NCBI GenBank assembly: GCA_937931645.1
Contig: CALHAR010000009.1
Span: 124,001 to 188,000, forward strand
Length of the DNA stretch: 64,000 nucleotides
Reading direction: 5' to 3'
Origin: an uncultured Alphaproteobacteria bacterium
Lineage (GTDB): Bacteria > Pseudomonadota > Alphaproteobacteria > Micavibrionales > Micavibrionaceae
Shown here: positions 1-9,104 of the stretch, in pieces
Layout: each line of letters starts with the position of its first letter
Numbering within the stretch: position 1 is the first letter of the stretch
Made by a program: the position numbers and the translations under genes
The notes under the pieces: generated by a model
Seen by the model: only the letters and a program-made list of their open reading frames with translations
Databases searched by the model: none
What the model was told of the DNA's origin: nothing

Positions 1-737
1 AATTTTAAAGTTCCTTTATCTTCGAGGGCGTGCGTATAGTTAACATCTTTATTATAACGTTCTTTATCGGCTCCTTCGCATAAAAGATCTAAAGAAAATC
101 CAAAATCTGCAGGGTTACAATATGTTGTTCTAAATTGTTTTAAACGACTTCTTGAGTCATCGCGCCCGCCACCCGTTCCAATCGCCCCTGCTGTCATGAG
201 ACGACGTTGCGTACCTCTCGTGGCTAAAGCTATTTGTGTAACATTGGCGTGCCTTTCTGACGCCACTAGGCTTCGTGTGTTGGTTCCAAAGCGGCACATA
301 CCGGTACTGGGGTGGTAGTCTTTATGGGCCCCTGCTTGCAGTTCTTGTAAAAGGCGTTGGCTCTCTAATTGATGCTTGGCGTCAAATAAAGTACCAATAA
401 TCTGCGTTTGCTGTAAAGCGGTGGAGGTGAGCTGTTTCGTCATCAACATCATGGAAGGCAGGACGTGGCCTTCCCACAGGTTTTTGATAAGCCATTCTTC
501 ATGTCTTTGAAATTCGTTTAGAGTATGTTCTATCGTTTGCGGCGTTTCGACTAAAGACTGGCAAGAACACCCTATTGTTGAACAACTAACGACGGCGACA
601 GCACAAAAAGCACAGCCGCACGCTTGTACGGGAGAGGTGCGCGCCGTATAGGTGATGTCTATCGTGATATACCCCGATATCAACAGAACCATGGATAGTA
701 GTTTTAATAGCTTATTTCTCAAATTCGCTCTCTTCAT
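1..737 (-). CDS. Exported Cys-rich paralogue D (partial, runs off left edge)
   Basis: I read this reading frame directly from the minus strand; only its N-terminal 245 or so codons lie in the window. It starts with a charged, hydrophobic signal-type segment (about residues 1-36). A Cys-rich stretch follows (CGCAFC, then CSTIGCSC). It then shows the core motifs of its three upstream neighbours: QQTQIIGTLFDAKHQLE, AHKDY(H/Q)PS followed by Cys, and a YCNPAD motif. Its ATG overlaps the stop codon of the preceding paralogue by one base (TAATG), so it is probably translationally coupled and the fourth gene of one operon. The function is unknown. Its position next to Dot/Icm genes suggests a role linked to that apparatus, by inference only. 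Confidence 0.85.
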   Translation of the reverse strand, partial: MKRANLRNKLLKLLSMVLLISGYITIDITYTARTSPVQACGCAFCAVAVVSCSTIGCSCQSLVETPQTIEHTLNEFQRHEEWLIKNLWEGHVLPSMMLMTKQLTSTALQQTQIIGTLFDAKHQLESQRLLQELQAGAHKDYHPSTGMCRFGTNTRSLVASERHANVTQIALATRGTQRRLMTAGAIGTGGGRDDSRSRLKQFRTTYCNPADFGFSLDLLCEGADKERYNKDVNYTHALEDKGTLK

Positions 738-2074
738 TATGGCTCCAAAGCCGTTACGTTATTATTACTTTCTCTGAGGGGTACGGCCTCGTTGGTTATT
801 TTATCTTGCTCTTTTAAGAGCGCTGTTTCTAACATGACGGCTAAGACTGCTTCGCTTCTTAGGAGGCTTCTAAATATATCACGTTTTTGCATTAAATCTG
901 CCGCTTGGATGGCGACATCTTTTCTAAGGACGTTAGCGGGCTTGTCGTAAAGGTCGCTATAAAAGTTAGGGGATTGGTATAGTTTTTTGGTTAAAACTTC
1001 CATTTGTGCGTAATAGCTTGGGTTTTTACCAATGAAGTCCTCTATGTTTTGTGTAGACAGCTTAGGACTTAATTCGTTTATGACGGCATAAATAAAAGGT
1101 TGAGATTCGTTATTTCCTGAAGCTTTCATAGACATGATAGAGGCTAAAGAATTTGCAGCGACACTTCGTTTGGCAACCAGTGCACGACTATCAAGATAGG
1201 GGCCGGAAGCGTTATGCAACTCACCTTCTGCATCTTGCGCTATTAATTTTTCTGCAGTGGCGCGTGGCATTGCCTGATGTGCAAATAAGTTGGCCGTTAA
1301 AGCAAAGAAGGCCTCTTCATCACTTGTTATATCTGGGTCTGATGGATCAATATTAAGAGTTAAGGGAAGGTCTAAATTTGAGGTGTAATTGATATCTTTG
1401 TTGCGGTTTGCTACAGGCGCGTTGGCTTTCTTACATAAAAGCTTAAGATTCCCAGCATTATCATTTGGGTTGCAAAATTTTCGTATGAATTGCACAAGGC
1501 GGCTTCTTTCGTCCGTGGCGCTACCAAACTCTGTTCCTAATGTATCTTTGGCTAAAAGTTGTCGGTCTATACTTCTTTTACTAAAAATCGCCGATGTTAA
1601 GTTTGATTTTCTTTCAGACGAGGCTAAGGATCTTGTGACTGACCCAACGGTGCATAATTCTTCGCTTGGTTGGTAATCTTTATGGGCTTGTGCCGTTAAT
1701 GTTTGAAAAAGCCGTTGGGTTTCAAGCTGGTGTTTTGCATCAAAGAAGCTACCAATAATTTCGACTTGCAAGATAGAATTAGCGGTTAATTGTGCAGTCA
1801 TTAATTTCATTGCCGCTAATAATCCAGGTTTGTCCCCTGCGGCCGGATCGTTAAAAAATAAATCAACCATCCATGTTTTATGATCGTTTAGTTCTGCAGA
1901 AAAATTTTCTTTGGTAGGGTCAATTTGTGATTCAGAGCATGACGCGCACTCTTCAGAACAGTTAAAGACACTGCCGATACATGCCGTACACCCACATTGA
2001 AACGCCGCTAAGGCGTATTGGGGTATACTTAACAAAGCAAAAACAAGAATAAAGCTAAAGAATTTATTTTTCAT
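737..2074 (-). CDS. Exported Cys-rich paralogue C, function unknown
   Basis: This 445-residue protein has a clear signal peptide (residues 1-23, cleavage after ALA). A Cys cluster follows (27, 29, 32, 39, 43, 46), then a mostly helical-looking body. Family motifs are IIGSFFDAKHQLETQRLFQ near 106-124, AHKDYQPS near 130-137 followed by Cys141, FCNPNDN, RSVAANS, and a C-terminal block beginning PSYYAQMEVLTKKLYQ. It is the third of four tandem paralogues, 24 bases after the second and overlapping the fourth by one base. I recognise no named family. The exported, disulfide-capable character fits a periplasmic or surface protein of the adjacent type IVB system, by inference. Confidence 0.88.
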   Translation of the reverse strand: MKNKFFSFILVFALLSIPQYALAAFQCGCTACIGSVFNCSEECASCSESQIDPTKENFSAELNDHKTWMVDLFFNDPAAGDKPGLLAAMKLMTAQLTANSILQVEIIGSFFDAKHQLETQRLFQTLTAQAHKDYQPSEELCTVGSVTRSLASSERKSNLTSAIFSKRSIDRQLLAKDTLGTEFGSATDERSRLVQFIRKFCNPNDNAGNLKLLCKKANAPVANRNKDINYTSNLDLPLTLNIDPSDPDITSDEEAFFALTANLFAHQAMPRATAEKLIAQDAEGELHNASGPYLDSRALVAKRSVAANSLASIMSMKASGNNESQPFIYAVINELSPKLSTQNIEDFIGKNPSYYAQMEVLTKKLYQSPNFYSDLYDKPANVLRKDVAIQAADLMQKRDIFRSLLRSEAVLAVMLETALLKEQDKITNEAVPLRESNNNVTALEP

Positions 2075-2098
2075 TATATTATTGTCTATCCCCTTTCG

Positions 2099-4075
2099 TT
2101 ATTTTGCTAGCTTGTTCAGTTGTGAGTAAACTCTGTCATGCTCTTCATTAAGCATGGATTCTAAAATAACGGATAAAACCGCTTCGCTTCTTAACTGACT
2201 TTTAAAGTAGTCACGGTCTTGCATGAGGCCAATGGCTCTTATTGACGCTCTTTTTCTTAAAACATTTGTAGGTTTATCATAAAGCTCAGTATAAAAGACG
2301 GGGTTTTGGTAAAGTTTTTTTGTAAGGACTTCCATTTGCGCAAAGTAGCTTGGATTTACTCCCAGTAAAAATCCTATCTCTTCTGAGGCAACACCCAACT
2401 CTAAAAGAGCGGCTTTAACAAAGGGGGCATGTCCTGTTTCTTCGTTACCCGCCGCTCTTTCGGCGATAATGGCTGTCATTGAGTTTTGGGCGACACTCCG
2501 TTTGGCGGCGACGGCGCGTAAGTTCATGTATTTATGAGCGTTAGCATTTGGGTCCCCGTTCCCGTTTGCTAGGACTCTGTCCCCAATTCCTTGTATAATC
2601 TTATTGGCAAATAGATTGGTCATTAAAGCAAAAGCTGCTTTTTCATCACCATTGGCTTCACCCCCCCCATTGTTACTGAAATCAAGATTTAGCGTTAACT
2701 GAGAGTCCACGGTTCTTGTAAAATCAACATCTTTGTTGATAGTCGCTTGAGGGGCATTTCCGTCTATACATAGGTGGTTTAGATTATTCGCATTATCGTT
2801 CTGATGACAAAAGTTTTTCTTAAATAAATCTAACCGACTATATAAGTCTGAATTAAGTGTCTGTGTTAAGTTGTCGCCCGAACGCATTTCTCTATCCAAA
2901 ACGCGTCGCGCTAAAACTTGTTGTGTTAAATTAGTCTTTCTTTCCGAAGCAACCAATCCCCGCGCACTTGTCCCAATGTCACACATGCCTTGGCTTGGTT
3001 GGTAGTCTTTATGGGCTTGTGCCATGAGCTGTTGAAAAAGTCGTTGTGTTTCTAGTTGATGTTTGGCATCAAAAAAACTTCCAATGATTTTAACTTGCTG
3101 CATAGAAACGTTGGTCATTTGGTTGGTCATGAGGGTCATGGCGTAACGAATATGATTTGTAAAAAATTCATCAATCAACCAATCGCGGTGCTGTCTAAAG
3201 AAAAAGCCGTTCGCCACTTTTATAATTTGGTGGGTGAGCGGTGTGATTATTGTACAGGGCAGGCAAGCAGGGCATGAGGTACTGCAAGGAACAATATCGG
3301 GTGATACCGGAGGAAAAATTTCGTAATTACCACTTAAGGTGAAAGCATCAACGTCCGGAATTATGTTGAATAGTGCGTCAACGTCTGGCAGGGATGTGAG
3401 TAAATCATTTGCGCTTGTAAGGCCATTTAAGGTTGCTTGACCGTTAGATAAGTTTGCGACTGCGCTTGTCAGTTGTTCAAAACTGCTTAAGATACTATCT
3501 GTATTAGGAATGTTAGCAAGGGCACTTTGAATTGCTGGAGTGTTGGCGAGTGCGTCTTCAAGGGCTTGAATATTTCTAATGGTTGTACCGGTGTTTTGGA
3601 TATTTTCCAAAGCGTTTCTAAGTTCTTCTGTAGCTCGAAGGACGGCTCTATTAACTGTTGAGTTAGTGGTAAGTGCGGCTTCAGTATCTTCAACGTTAGC
3701 TAGGGCATCATTAATAATTTGAGGGTTTATTAAGTTGTCTACAGTTTCCGGGAAGTTTTGATTTAGGTTTGTATTGTTTGAAAGATCGTTAAAGAACTCA
3801 CTAAAGTCTGATCCCTCGCCCAAATCTGGAATATCATTAAAAAAACCATCAAACGCTGGTGCGTCTGCAATATTTGGAACGGGCTCTATCCCCAAAAGAT
3901 TAATAGCGCCCGCCTGACCATATAGCGTATCGTTATGCGCACTATTCTTGAAGACATGATTATTTTCAACGGCAAAAACATCATTAGGCGCAGCAAAAGA
4001 TAGGACCAGCATAAGAAGGGCTAATCCAGTATATTTGCTGTTTTTTAAGCTATTCTTATTCAATTTTTTCGTCAA
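2099..4075 (-). CDS. Exported paralogue B with long repetitive N-terminal extension
   Basis: This 658-residue protein is about 220 residues longer than its siblings. After a signal peptide (about 1-36) comes a region from about 37 to 260 built of degenerate units resembling ALANxxxTxxAL, rich in Ala, Leu, Asn, Thr and Asp. The family Cys cluster (264, 268, 271, 274) and the full family core follow, including IIGSFFDAKHQLETQRLFQ at about 330-348. The start overlaps the end of paralogue A by 20 bases, so they are co-transcribed. A run of eight G on the coding strand (2661-2668) encodes a Gly-Gly stretch in a variable part of the core. The extension could be a spacer or adhesion/stalk segment, but nothing identifies it. 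Confidence 0.88.
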   Translation of the reverse strand: MTKKLNKNSLKNSKYTGLALLMLVLSFAAPNDVFAVENNHVFKNSAHNDTLYGQAGAINLLGIEPVPNIADAPAFDGFFNDIPDLGEGSDFSEFFNDLSNNTNLNQNFPETVDNLINPQIINDALANVEDTEAALTTNSTVNRAVLRATEELRNALENIQNTGTTIRNIQALEDALANTPAIQSALANIPNTDSILSSFEQLTSAVANLSNGQATLNGLTSANDLLTSLPDVDALFNIIPDVDAFTLSGNYEIFPPVSPDIVPCSTSCPACLPCTIITPLTHQIIKVANGFFFRQHRDWLIDEFFTNHIRYAMTLMTNQMTNVSMQQVKIIGSFFDAKHQLETQRLFQQLMAQAHKDYQPSQGMCDIGTSARGLVASERKTNLTQQVLARRVLDREMRSGDNLTQTLNSDLYSRLDLFKKNFCHQNDNANNLNHLCIDGNAPQATINKDVDFTRTVDSQLTLNLDFSNNGGGEANGDEKAAFALMTNLFANKIIQGIGDRVLANGNGDPNANAHKYMNLRAVAAKRSVAQNSMTAIIAERAAGNEETGHAPFVKAALLELGVASEEIGFLLGVNPSYFAQMEVLTKKLYQNPVFYTELYDKPTNVLRKRASIRAIGLMQDRDYFKSQLRSEAVLSVILESMLNEEHDRVYSQLNKLAK

Positions 4076-5357
4076 TATTTTTAACCAATCTTAAATCCCG
4101 TGATATACGGGCATGCTCATCTTGCATTAATGTTTCCAAAAGGGTTGCTAAAACGGCCTCACTTCTCAGTAAGGTTTTATATATGTCTCTATCTTGCATA
4201 AGGGCGATAGCCTGAAGTACCGCCCCTTTTCTGTCTATGTTGGCTGGCGTATCGTAAAGATCTGCATAAAATTGTGGGTTTTGATACATCTTTTTGGTGA
4301 GCACTTCCATTTGTGCAAAGTAACTTGGTCTTGTCCCTAAATAGCCATCTATTTCACCTTCATCGACCCCCAATTCATGAATAACAGATTTGGAAAAAGG
4401 GGCGGCATCTTCGTCTCCGGCTACTCTCATGGCGGTTAAGGCCGCGAATGAATTTTGTGCAACACTTCTTTTGGCGGCAACAGATCTTTGTCTTAAGTAA
4501 AAGAAAGCGGCAGATTTAGGAGTATTACTTCCATCTGCTAAAATTCTGCGGCCAATATCAGGGAGAACTTCATTTGCAAAAAGGTTGGCACTTAAAGCAA
4601 AAATATTTTGCTCGTCAACGCTTGGAGGATTTTCTGTTGAGGGTTGAATAGGGACAAAGTCGAGTGTTAGTTTATTTTCTAGTGCCGCCGTAAAATTAAC
4701 ATCCATATTATATTGCGTTTTGTTTCCACCAGTACCACAAAGGAGATTCAAATGTCCTCCATTGTCAGCGGGGTTACAAAAAACCCCTCTAAATTGTTCT
4801 AAACGACTTCTACGGTCGGAGTTTTTGCCTTCCGTCCCTGTTGATCCAGACGTAAGGAGTTGGCGCGTCATCATCCTGTTTGCTAAGCTTAACTGGCTTA
4901 ACTTTAGGCGTCTTTCTAAATTTGCGAGAGGACGCATATTCGTTCCAATGGCGCATACCTCTTCACTTGGTTGATAATCTTTATGGGCTTGTGCCACCAA
5001 AGTCTGAAATAACCTTTGGGTTTCCAACTGGTGCTTGGCATCAAAGAAACTACCAATAATTTGAACCTGCTGGATACCGACAGCCGTTAATTGCTCTGCC
5101 ATGAGCATCATAGCCGGTATAATATTATTTATGGAGTAAGATTCAACAAGCCATCGTCTATGGCTTGCTAGTTCATCGGTGACGTGATCTCTGATTTCAT
5201 CGTGAGTGTCTTCTATTTGGGGTTGGCAGGTGGTACAGTTACATGACTTGCACGTTTGAGAATAAGCTCTTTTATGATTTGCTAGGGGTGCCACAAGCAA
5301 AAAACTTACAAGAAGCATAATATGTATCAATCGATTCTTTGTTTTGTGCAGCGCCAT
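4056..5357 (-). CDS. Exported Cys-rich paralogue A, first gene of the array
   Basis: This 433-residue protein has a signal peptide of about 33 residues. A compact Cys cluster follows (CxxCxCxxC at 36-44), then the family core: IIGSFFDAKHQLETQRLFQ at about 100-118, AHKDYQPS plus Cys135, an FCNPADN...LLC pair, RSVAAKRSVAQNS, and a C-terminal block starting PSYFAQMEVLTKK. It heads the minus-strand array and is divergent from icmL across a 244-base spacer, so both operons probably fire from that spacer. The four copies share order and motifs but differ strongly in the linkers, as expected of old tandem duplicates under diversifying use. The molecular role is unknown. Confidence 0.88.
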   Translation of the reverse strand: MALHKTKNRLIHIMLLVSFLLVAPLANHKRAYSQTCKSCNCTTCQPQIEDTHDEIRDHVTDELASHRRWLVESYSINNIIPAMMLMAEQLTAVGIQQVQIIGSFFDAKHQLETQRLFQTLVAQAHKDYQPSEEVCAIGTNMRPLANLERRLKLSQLSLANRMMTRQLLTSGSTGTEGKNSDRRSRLEQFRGVFCNPADNGGHLNLLCGTGGNKTQYNMDVNFTAALENKLTLDFVPIQPSTENPPSVDEQNIFALSANLFANEVLPDIGRRILADGSNTPKSAAFFYLRQRSVAAKRSVAQNSFAALTAMRVAGDEDAAPFSKSVIHELGVDEGEIDGYLGTRPSYFAQMEVLTKKMYQNPQFYADLYDTPANIDRKGAVLQAIALMQDRDIYKTLLRSEAVLATLLETLMQDEHARISRDLRLVKNIDEKIE

Positions 5358-5601
5358 TAAATTATTTGTTAATCCCTTACATATCTGATGAAACGTGTTT
5401 TTGAGCCAAATGCATGAAAAACTGTTCCTTTTTAGATTTTATCATAAAATAGTAACAAAACGCACGAATCAAATAATCTATTGTTTTTATTTTATAATTA
5501 GATTTGCTATTATTATATGAACAGCCTCTATTGAGGTGTTGCTTTAGCAAAGCAGTTTTAGAAAATCATGGTATAAAAATGAAATGGGCGTGTGTTTTTA
5601 A

Positions 5602-6336
5602 ATGGTAAATAATCAGGGTGAGACCCAAAAAGTAAAGAAAGCTAGTCCAAAACCGCGTTCTCCAGCGCGCGGCAAACCGAAGAAAGCGAAGCAACATCAA
5701 GCAGAGCAGGCTGATTCAGGGGCATTGGGTCAGGTGGTAATGCGCAATGAGTATTACCGTGATGGATATAGGCTAGCTTTAAGGATCTCTGTTGTACAAA
5801 GTTTTGTTATTATAGGGTTGATAGCGGCGATGTTCTACGTCATTAACGTGCATCAACCAGAAAACAGGTATTTTGCCACGACTGAAGATGGTCGTTTAAT
5901 CCCTATGGTGTCACTTATACAACCTAATTTAAGTTCCCCAGCCCTTATGTCTTGGGTGGCGCAAGCATCGACCGAGACGATGACGTTTGGTTTTAACGAT
6001 TATCGCCGTAGATTGCAGGAATCATCCCGTAACTTTACGCCACAAGGCTGGGAAAGCTTTACAAAAGCCTTGCAAGGCGCCCGTATGATTGAATCGATTG
6101 AGGCAAATAAGCAAGTTATAACTGCGATACCCCGCGGTGCGCCTATCTTACAGTCAGAAGGGGTTGTGAGTGGGCGCTATCAATGGATTATTCAAATTCC
6201 TATGTTGTTAACGTTCCAATCTGGGTCCAAAACAAGAACAAGCCAATGGATGGTGACGTTGGTTGTTGTTCGTGTTCCGCGTTTGGAAAGCCCGAGCGGT
6301 GTTGGAATTGCTCAGTGGGTTTCCAGCCAGGGATAA
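5602..6336 (+). CDS. icmL: Dot/Icm inner-membrane protein IcmL/DotI
   Basis: IcmL/DotI is a bitopic inner-membrane protein of the type IVB secretion core, related to conjugation protein TraM of R64. The 244-residue product has a Lys/Pro-rich cytosolic N-terminus (1-40) and the hallmark MRNEYYRDGYR at 47-57. One membrane segment lies at about 62-83, followed by a periplasmic domain of about 150 residues with an NPxxxxxxW-type pattern that is usual for the family. It is the first gene of the plus-strand dot/icm operon, and the order L-K-E-G matches Legionella. The N-terminal basic tail is longer than in Legionella. Identification rests on the motif and on gene order. Confidence 0.93.
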   Translation: MVNNQGETQKVKKASPKPRSPARGKPKKAKQHQAEQADSGALGQVVMRNEYYRDGYRLALRISVVQSFVIIGLIAAMFYVINVHQPENRYFATTEDGRLIPMVSLIQPNLSSPALMSWVAQASTETMTFGFNDYRRRLQESSRNFTPQGWESFTKALQGARMIESIEANKQVITAIPRGAPILQSEGVVSGRYQWIIQIPMLLTFQSGSKTRTSQWMVTLVVVRVPRLESPSGVGIAQWVSSQG

Positions 6337-6420
6337 ATTATAATAAGATAAGTCCATAGATACAGGTGACAGCGTGTAATTCTGGGGATATTGTGAGGAT
6401 TAAAGGGATTCGTTTATATA

Positions 6421-7698
6421 ATGGTTTTTAATAAAACACATATACGTGACTTACTGAGCATAAACGTTGATTTGGCTCGAGTTGTGCTATTGCTCTTGTT
6501 CTTTTCATTATTTTTTGGCGCTAACGTATGTTTTGCTCAATCTTCTGGCGAGTCACCTAGTGGTGATGAGCGTGTAGAAAAAACATCAATTGAAGAATAT
6601 ATGGAGAGTAATGAGCCAGCGCAGCAAAATTTAGAGGCTGTTCAGTCTGAAGTTAACCCCCAAAATGGCGGTGGAGATTCAATCTTGTCGAGGTTGCAAA
6701 AGTCGGTTGAAGAGAATTTAGAATCTAAAGAGAGCGTTGAAAATATAGAAGCTCCGCAAAATGAGAACGATGCGCTGCCTGTTATTAATACGCGTAACAC
6801 CAATATAGAGGTGAATGGGTTTGATAACATTGCCAATACCACCCTAGATGTTAATTTTGATTCTACCCTTTCTGTGGAACAGAGTGATGCGGAATTAGAA
6901 GAAGAGATAAGACGAGAAGCCTTTGATGCGGCTATTACAGGGTTGTTTCCTCTGCGCCCCGATCAAATAAAGCAACTACTTTTAGAGTATGATGCAACGA
7001 AGCGCGTTGTGAAAGAGCCCGTGCATGGTGTACCAACCCCGCTTGTTAATGTGGCGACGGTCTCTTTGGACCCTGGGGTTGCTCCTATTATTGTCACGAC
7101 AGCGACAGGCCATGTATCAACGCTTAATATTTTAGATATCACAGGAGCGCCATGGCCTATCCAAGATGTAAGCTGGGCGGGTGATTTTGAAGTTATTGAA
7201 CCTGAAGAAGGAGGGCATATTCTACGTATTACGCCTTTGGAGCAGGCCGCTTACGGTAATATGTCGATTAGATTGCTAACGTTAAAAACACCTATAACAA
7301 TCATGCTAAAAACTAGTAAAGACGAAGTTCAGTATAGGGTTGATGCGCGCGTGCCTGAATATGGTCCTTTTGCACAAACACCTCTTATTCAGGGGGGGGC
7401 AGAAAGAGTTGCGGGTAACTCTTTAATTATATCAATATTAGATGGTACACCGCCAGGTAATGCTGTTCGCCTTGATGTAGCGGGTGTTGATGGACGTACA
7501 AGCGCGTTTAATTTAAATGGTATGACGTATGTACGTACACCTTTAACTCTTTTGTCGCCGGGGTGGGAACAATCAGTTTCGTCGGCAGATGGAATGAACG
7601 TTTATGCTTTAAACCAGACGCCTGTTTTATTATTATCTGATCAGGGGCGTTTTATGCGCGTTAGCCTGAATACAGCAAAGGATTTGTTAGATGAGTGA
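6421..7698 (+). CDS. icmK: Dot/Icm outer-membrane core protein IcmK/DotH
   Basis: DotH is the VirB9-like component of the Dot/Icm core and reaches the outer membrane with DotC and DotD. The 425-residue protein has a signal peptide ending near residue 40 (VCFA). A low-complexity acidic/Asn-rich linker runs to about 150. The conserved C-terminal domain begins with FPLRPDQIKQLL and contains the beta-rich TVSLDPG and ITIMLKTSKDEV stretches. Its end overlaps the start of icmE by eight bases, so the two are translationally coupled. A G8 run at 7392-7399 lies in the coding sequence and encodes part of a QGGA stretch. Length is close to the Legionella protein plus the linker. Confidence 0.92.
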   Translation: MVFNKTHIRDLLSINVDLARVVLLLLFFSLFFGANVCFAQSSGESPSGDERVEKTSIEEYMESNEPAQQNLEAVQSEVNPQNGGGDSILSRLQKSVEENLESKESVENIEAPQNENDALPVINTRNTNIEVNGFDNIANTTLDVNFDSTLSVEQSDAELEEEIRREAFDAAITGLFPLRPDQIKQLLLEYDATKRVVKEPVHGVPTPLVNVATVSLDPGVAPIIVTTATGHVSTLNILDITGAPWPIQDVSWAGDFEVIEPEEGGHILRITPLEQAAYGNMSIRLLTLKTPITIMLKTSKDEVQYRVDARVPEYGPFAQTPLIQGGAERVAGNSLIISILDGTPPGNAVRLDVAGVDGRTSAFNLNGMTYVRTPLTLLSPGWEQSVSSADGMNVYALNQTPVLLLSDQGRFMRVSLNTAKDLLDE

Positions 7699-9085
7699 TA
7701 ACGAAAATGATTTTGGCTCTGATGATTTTGATTTAGAGGGGTTTGACGACGATTTTGATGATCTTGAAAGTGGGAGTAGTACACTTGGTGATCTTTGGCG
7801 CAATAATGCTTTTGTAAAGATAGGCGTTATCCTTTTAGGGCTTATTATCTTGGTTGGTTTATTTTCTCTTTTTGGGGGAGAAAAAGAGCAGGCTAGTGAT
7901 TCTAGGCTTCGGGGGGCGCGTGATGTTACAGAAGTGCCCGGCGGGGAGGAGCAAATGTCCGATGCTATTGTTAAAGCAACAGAAGATGATAATACGCGTA
8001 AATTAGAGCAGGCTCTAAGGCAGAGTGAAAGCTTCGTTCCTATTCCAACAAATTCAACAAAGGGTCAAATTCCTTTTAAGCCAGCGCAACAGCAAGAAGA
8101 AGATCCTTTAGAACGCTGGCGGCGGTTACAGGAAGAAAAAGTGGAGCGCGCTGTTGTACAAAACAGGCAAAACCCTACGGAAGTTGCAGAACCTGAGGTT
8201 GATACACGGACACCAGCGATAGAAGCTTTGTCAGAAGCGATGTCAGAACAGATGGAATCTATTCTGGGTAACCAAGACATCAGAGGGACGGAAACCAGAA
8301 CGATTGCAAACATAGAGTATCTTGAAAGTCTTCAAGAGCAAGAAGAGGCAAGGTTGGCCGAAGAGTTAGCGGCGCGTCAAGAAGCATTAGGCGGAAATGG
8401 TGATTCTAATCGTAGAAACAATGATGATGAAGACGGTATCTTAGTGCCTGCAGGAACGATAGAGTACGCACAACTATTGACGGAGGCCAATACAGATGTT
8501 CCCGGCCCTATTTTAGCAGAGATTGTAACTGGCCCATTTAAGGGCGGACGGTTGGTTGGTTCATTTGAGCAATCTTTTGATTTTTTAACGTTGAATTTTA
8601 ATACGATTATTTTAGATGGTGTTGATTATTCGGCTAATGGTGTTGCGTTGGATCCGCAGACAACTTTACCTGGTGTTGTAACAGATATTAATAATCGTAC
8701 TTTGCAACGGGTGATTTTACCAGTTGCAGCAGAGTTTATTACAGGATTTGCTGATGCTATATCAGAGTCTGGTCAGACAACAGTTGTGATTTCTGGTGAT
8801 GGTGGTATTACAGAAACAACATCAAACACAAATGATAGTGACCAAGAAGTTGCCTCTGGTGTTGCAACAGCCGGCACAGAACTTGCGAATATTATTCGGG
8901 AAATTAGGGATGATAACCCAAGGCTTTTACGTGTTAGAGCCGGAACGCCTATTGGCGTTTTATTTGTTGATTCTGTTACAAATGATGAAGATGAAGAAGT
9001 TGTGGGGCCATTACAGGCGTTACAAACGCCTCTTAGAAATATAAATACTGGTCAAACAAACGCTGGTAATAACAACGCGAATTAA
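7691..9085 (+). CDS. icmE: Dot/Icm core protein IcmE/DotG (short form)
   Basis: DotG is the VirB10-like protein that spans both membranes in the Dot/Icm core. The 464-residue product has an Asp/Glu-rich cytosolic tail (1-30) and one membrane segment at about 41-62. A charged periplasmic linker follows. The conserved VirB10/TrbI-type C-terminal domain starts near VPAGTIEYAQLLTEANTDVPGP at about 255 and ends with a GTPIGVLFVD motif. It is less than half the length of Legionella DotG (about 1050 residues) because the long middle repeat region is absent. It sits between icmK, which it overlaps, and the icmG-like gene, as in Legionella. Confidence 0.92.
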   Translation: MSDNENDFGSDDFDLEGFDDDFDDLESGSSTLGDLWRNNAFVKIGVILLGLIILVGLFSLFGGEKEQASDSRLRGARDVTEVPGGEEQMSDAIVKATEDDNTRKLEQALRQSESFVPIPTNSTKGQIPFKPAQQQEEDPLERWRRLQEEKVERAVVQNRQNPTEVAEPEVDTRTPAIEALSEAMSEQMESILGNQDIRGTETRTIANIEYLESLQEQEEARLAEELAARQEALGGNGDSNRRNNDDEDGILVPAGTIEYAQLLTEANTDVPGPILAEIVTGPFKGGRLVGSFEQSFDFLTLNFNTIILDGVDYSANGVALDPQTTLPGVVTDINNRTLQRVILPVAAEFITGFADAISESGQTTVVISGDGGITETTSNTNDSDQEVASGVATAGTELANIIREIRDDNPRLLRVRAGTPIGVLFVDSVTNDEDEEVVGPLQALQTPLRNINTGQTNAGNNNAN

Positions 9086-9104
9086 TTTTTGAATGTAGGG
9101 CGCT

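Noticed and set aside
1389-1676. Plus-strand open frames antisense to the exported paralogues (also 1153-1356, 3056-3277, 4720-4974)
   Set aside because: They mirror the conserved minus-strand genes, lack ribosome sites and show no protein-like composition of their own.
3487-3693. Second minus-strand frame inside paralogue B
   Set aside because: It is a frame shadow of the repetitive Asn/Leu/Ala region; the longer frame has the signal peptide and family motifs.
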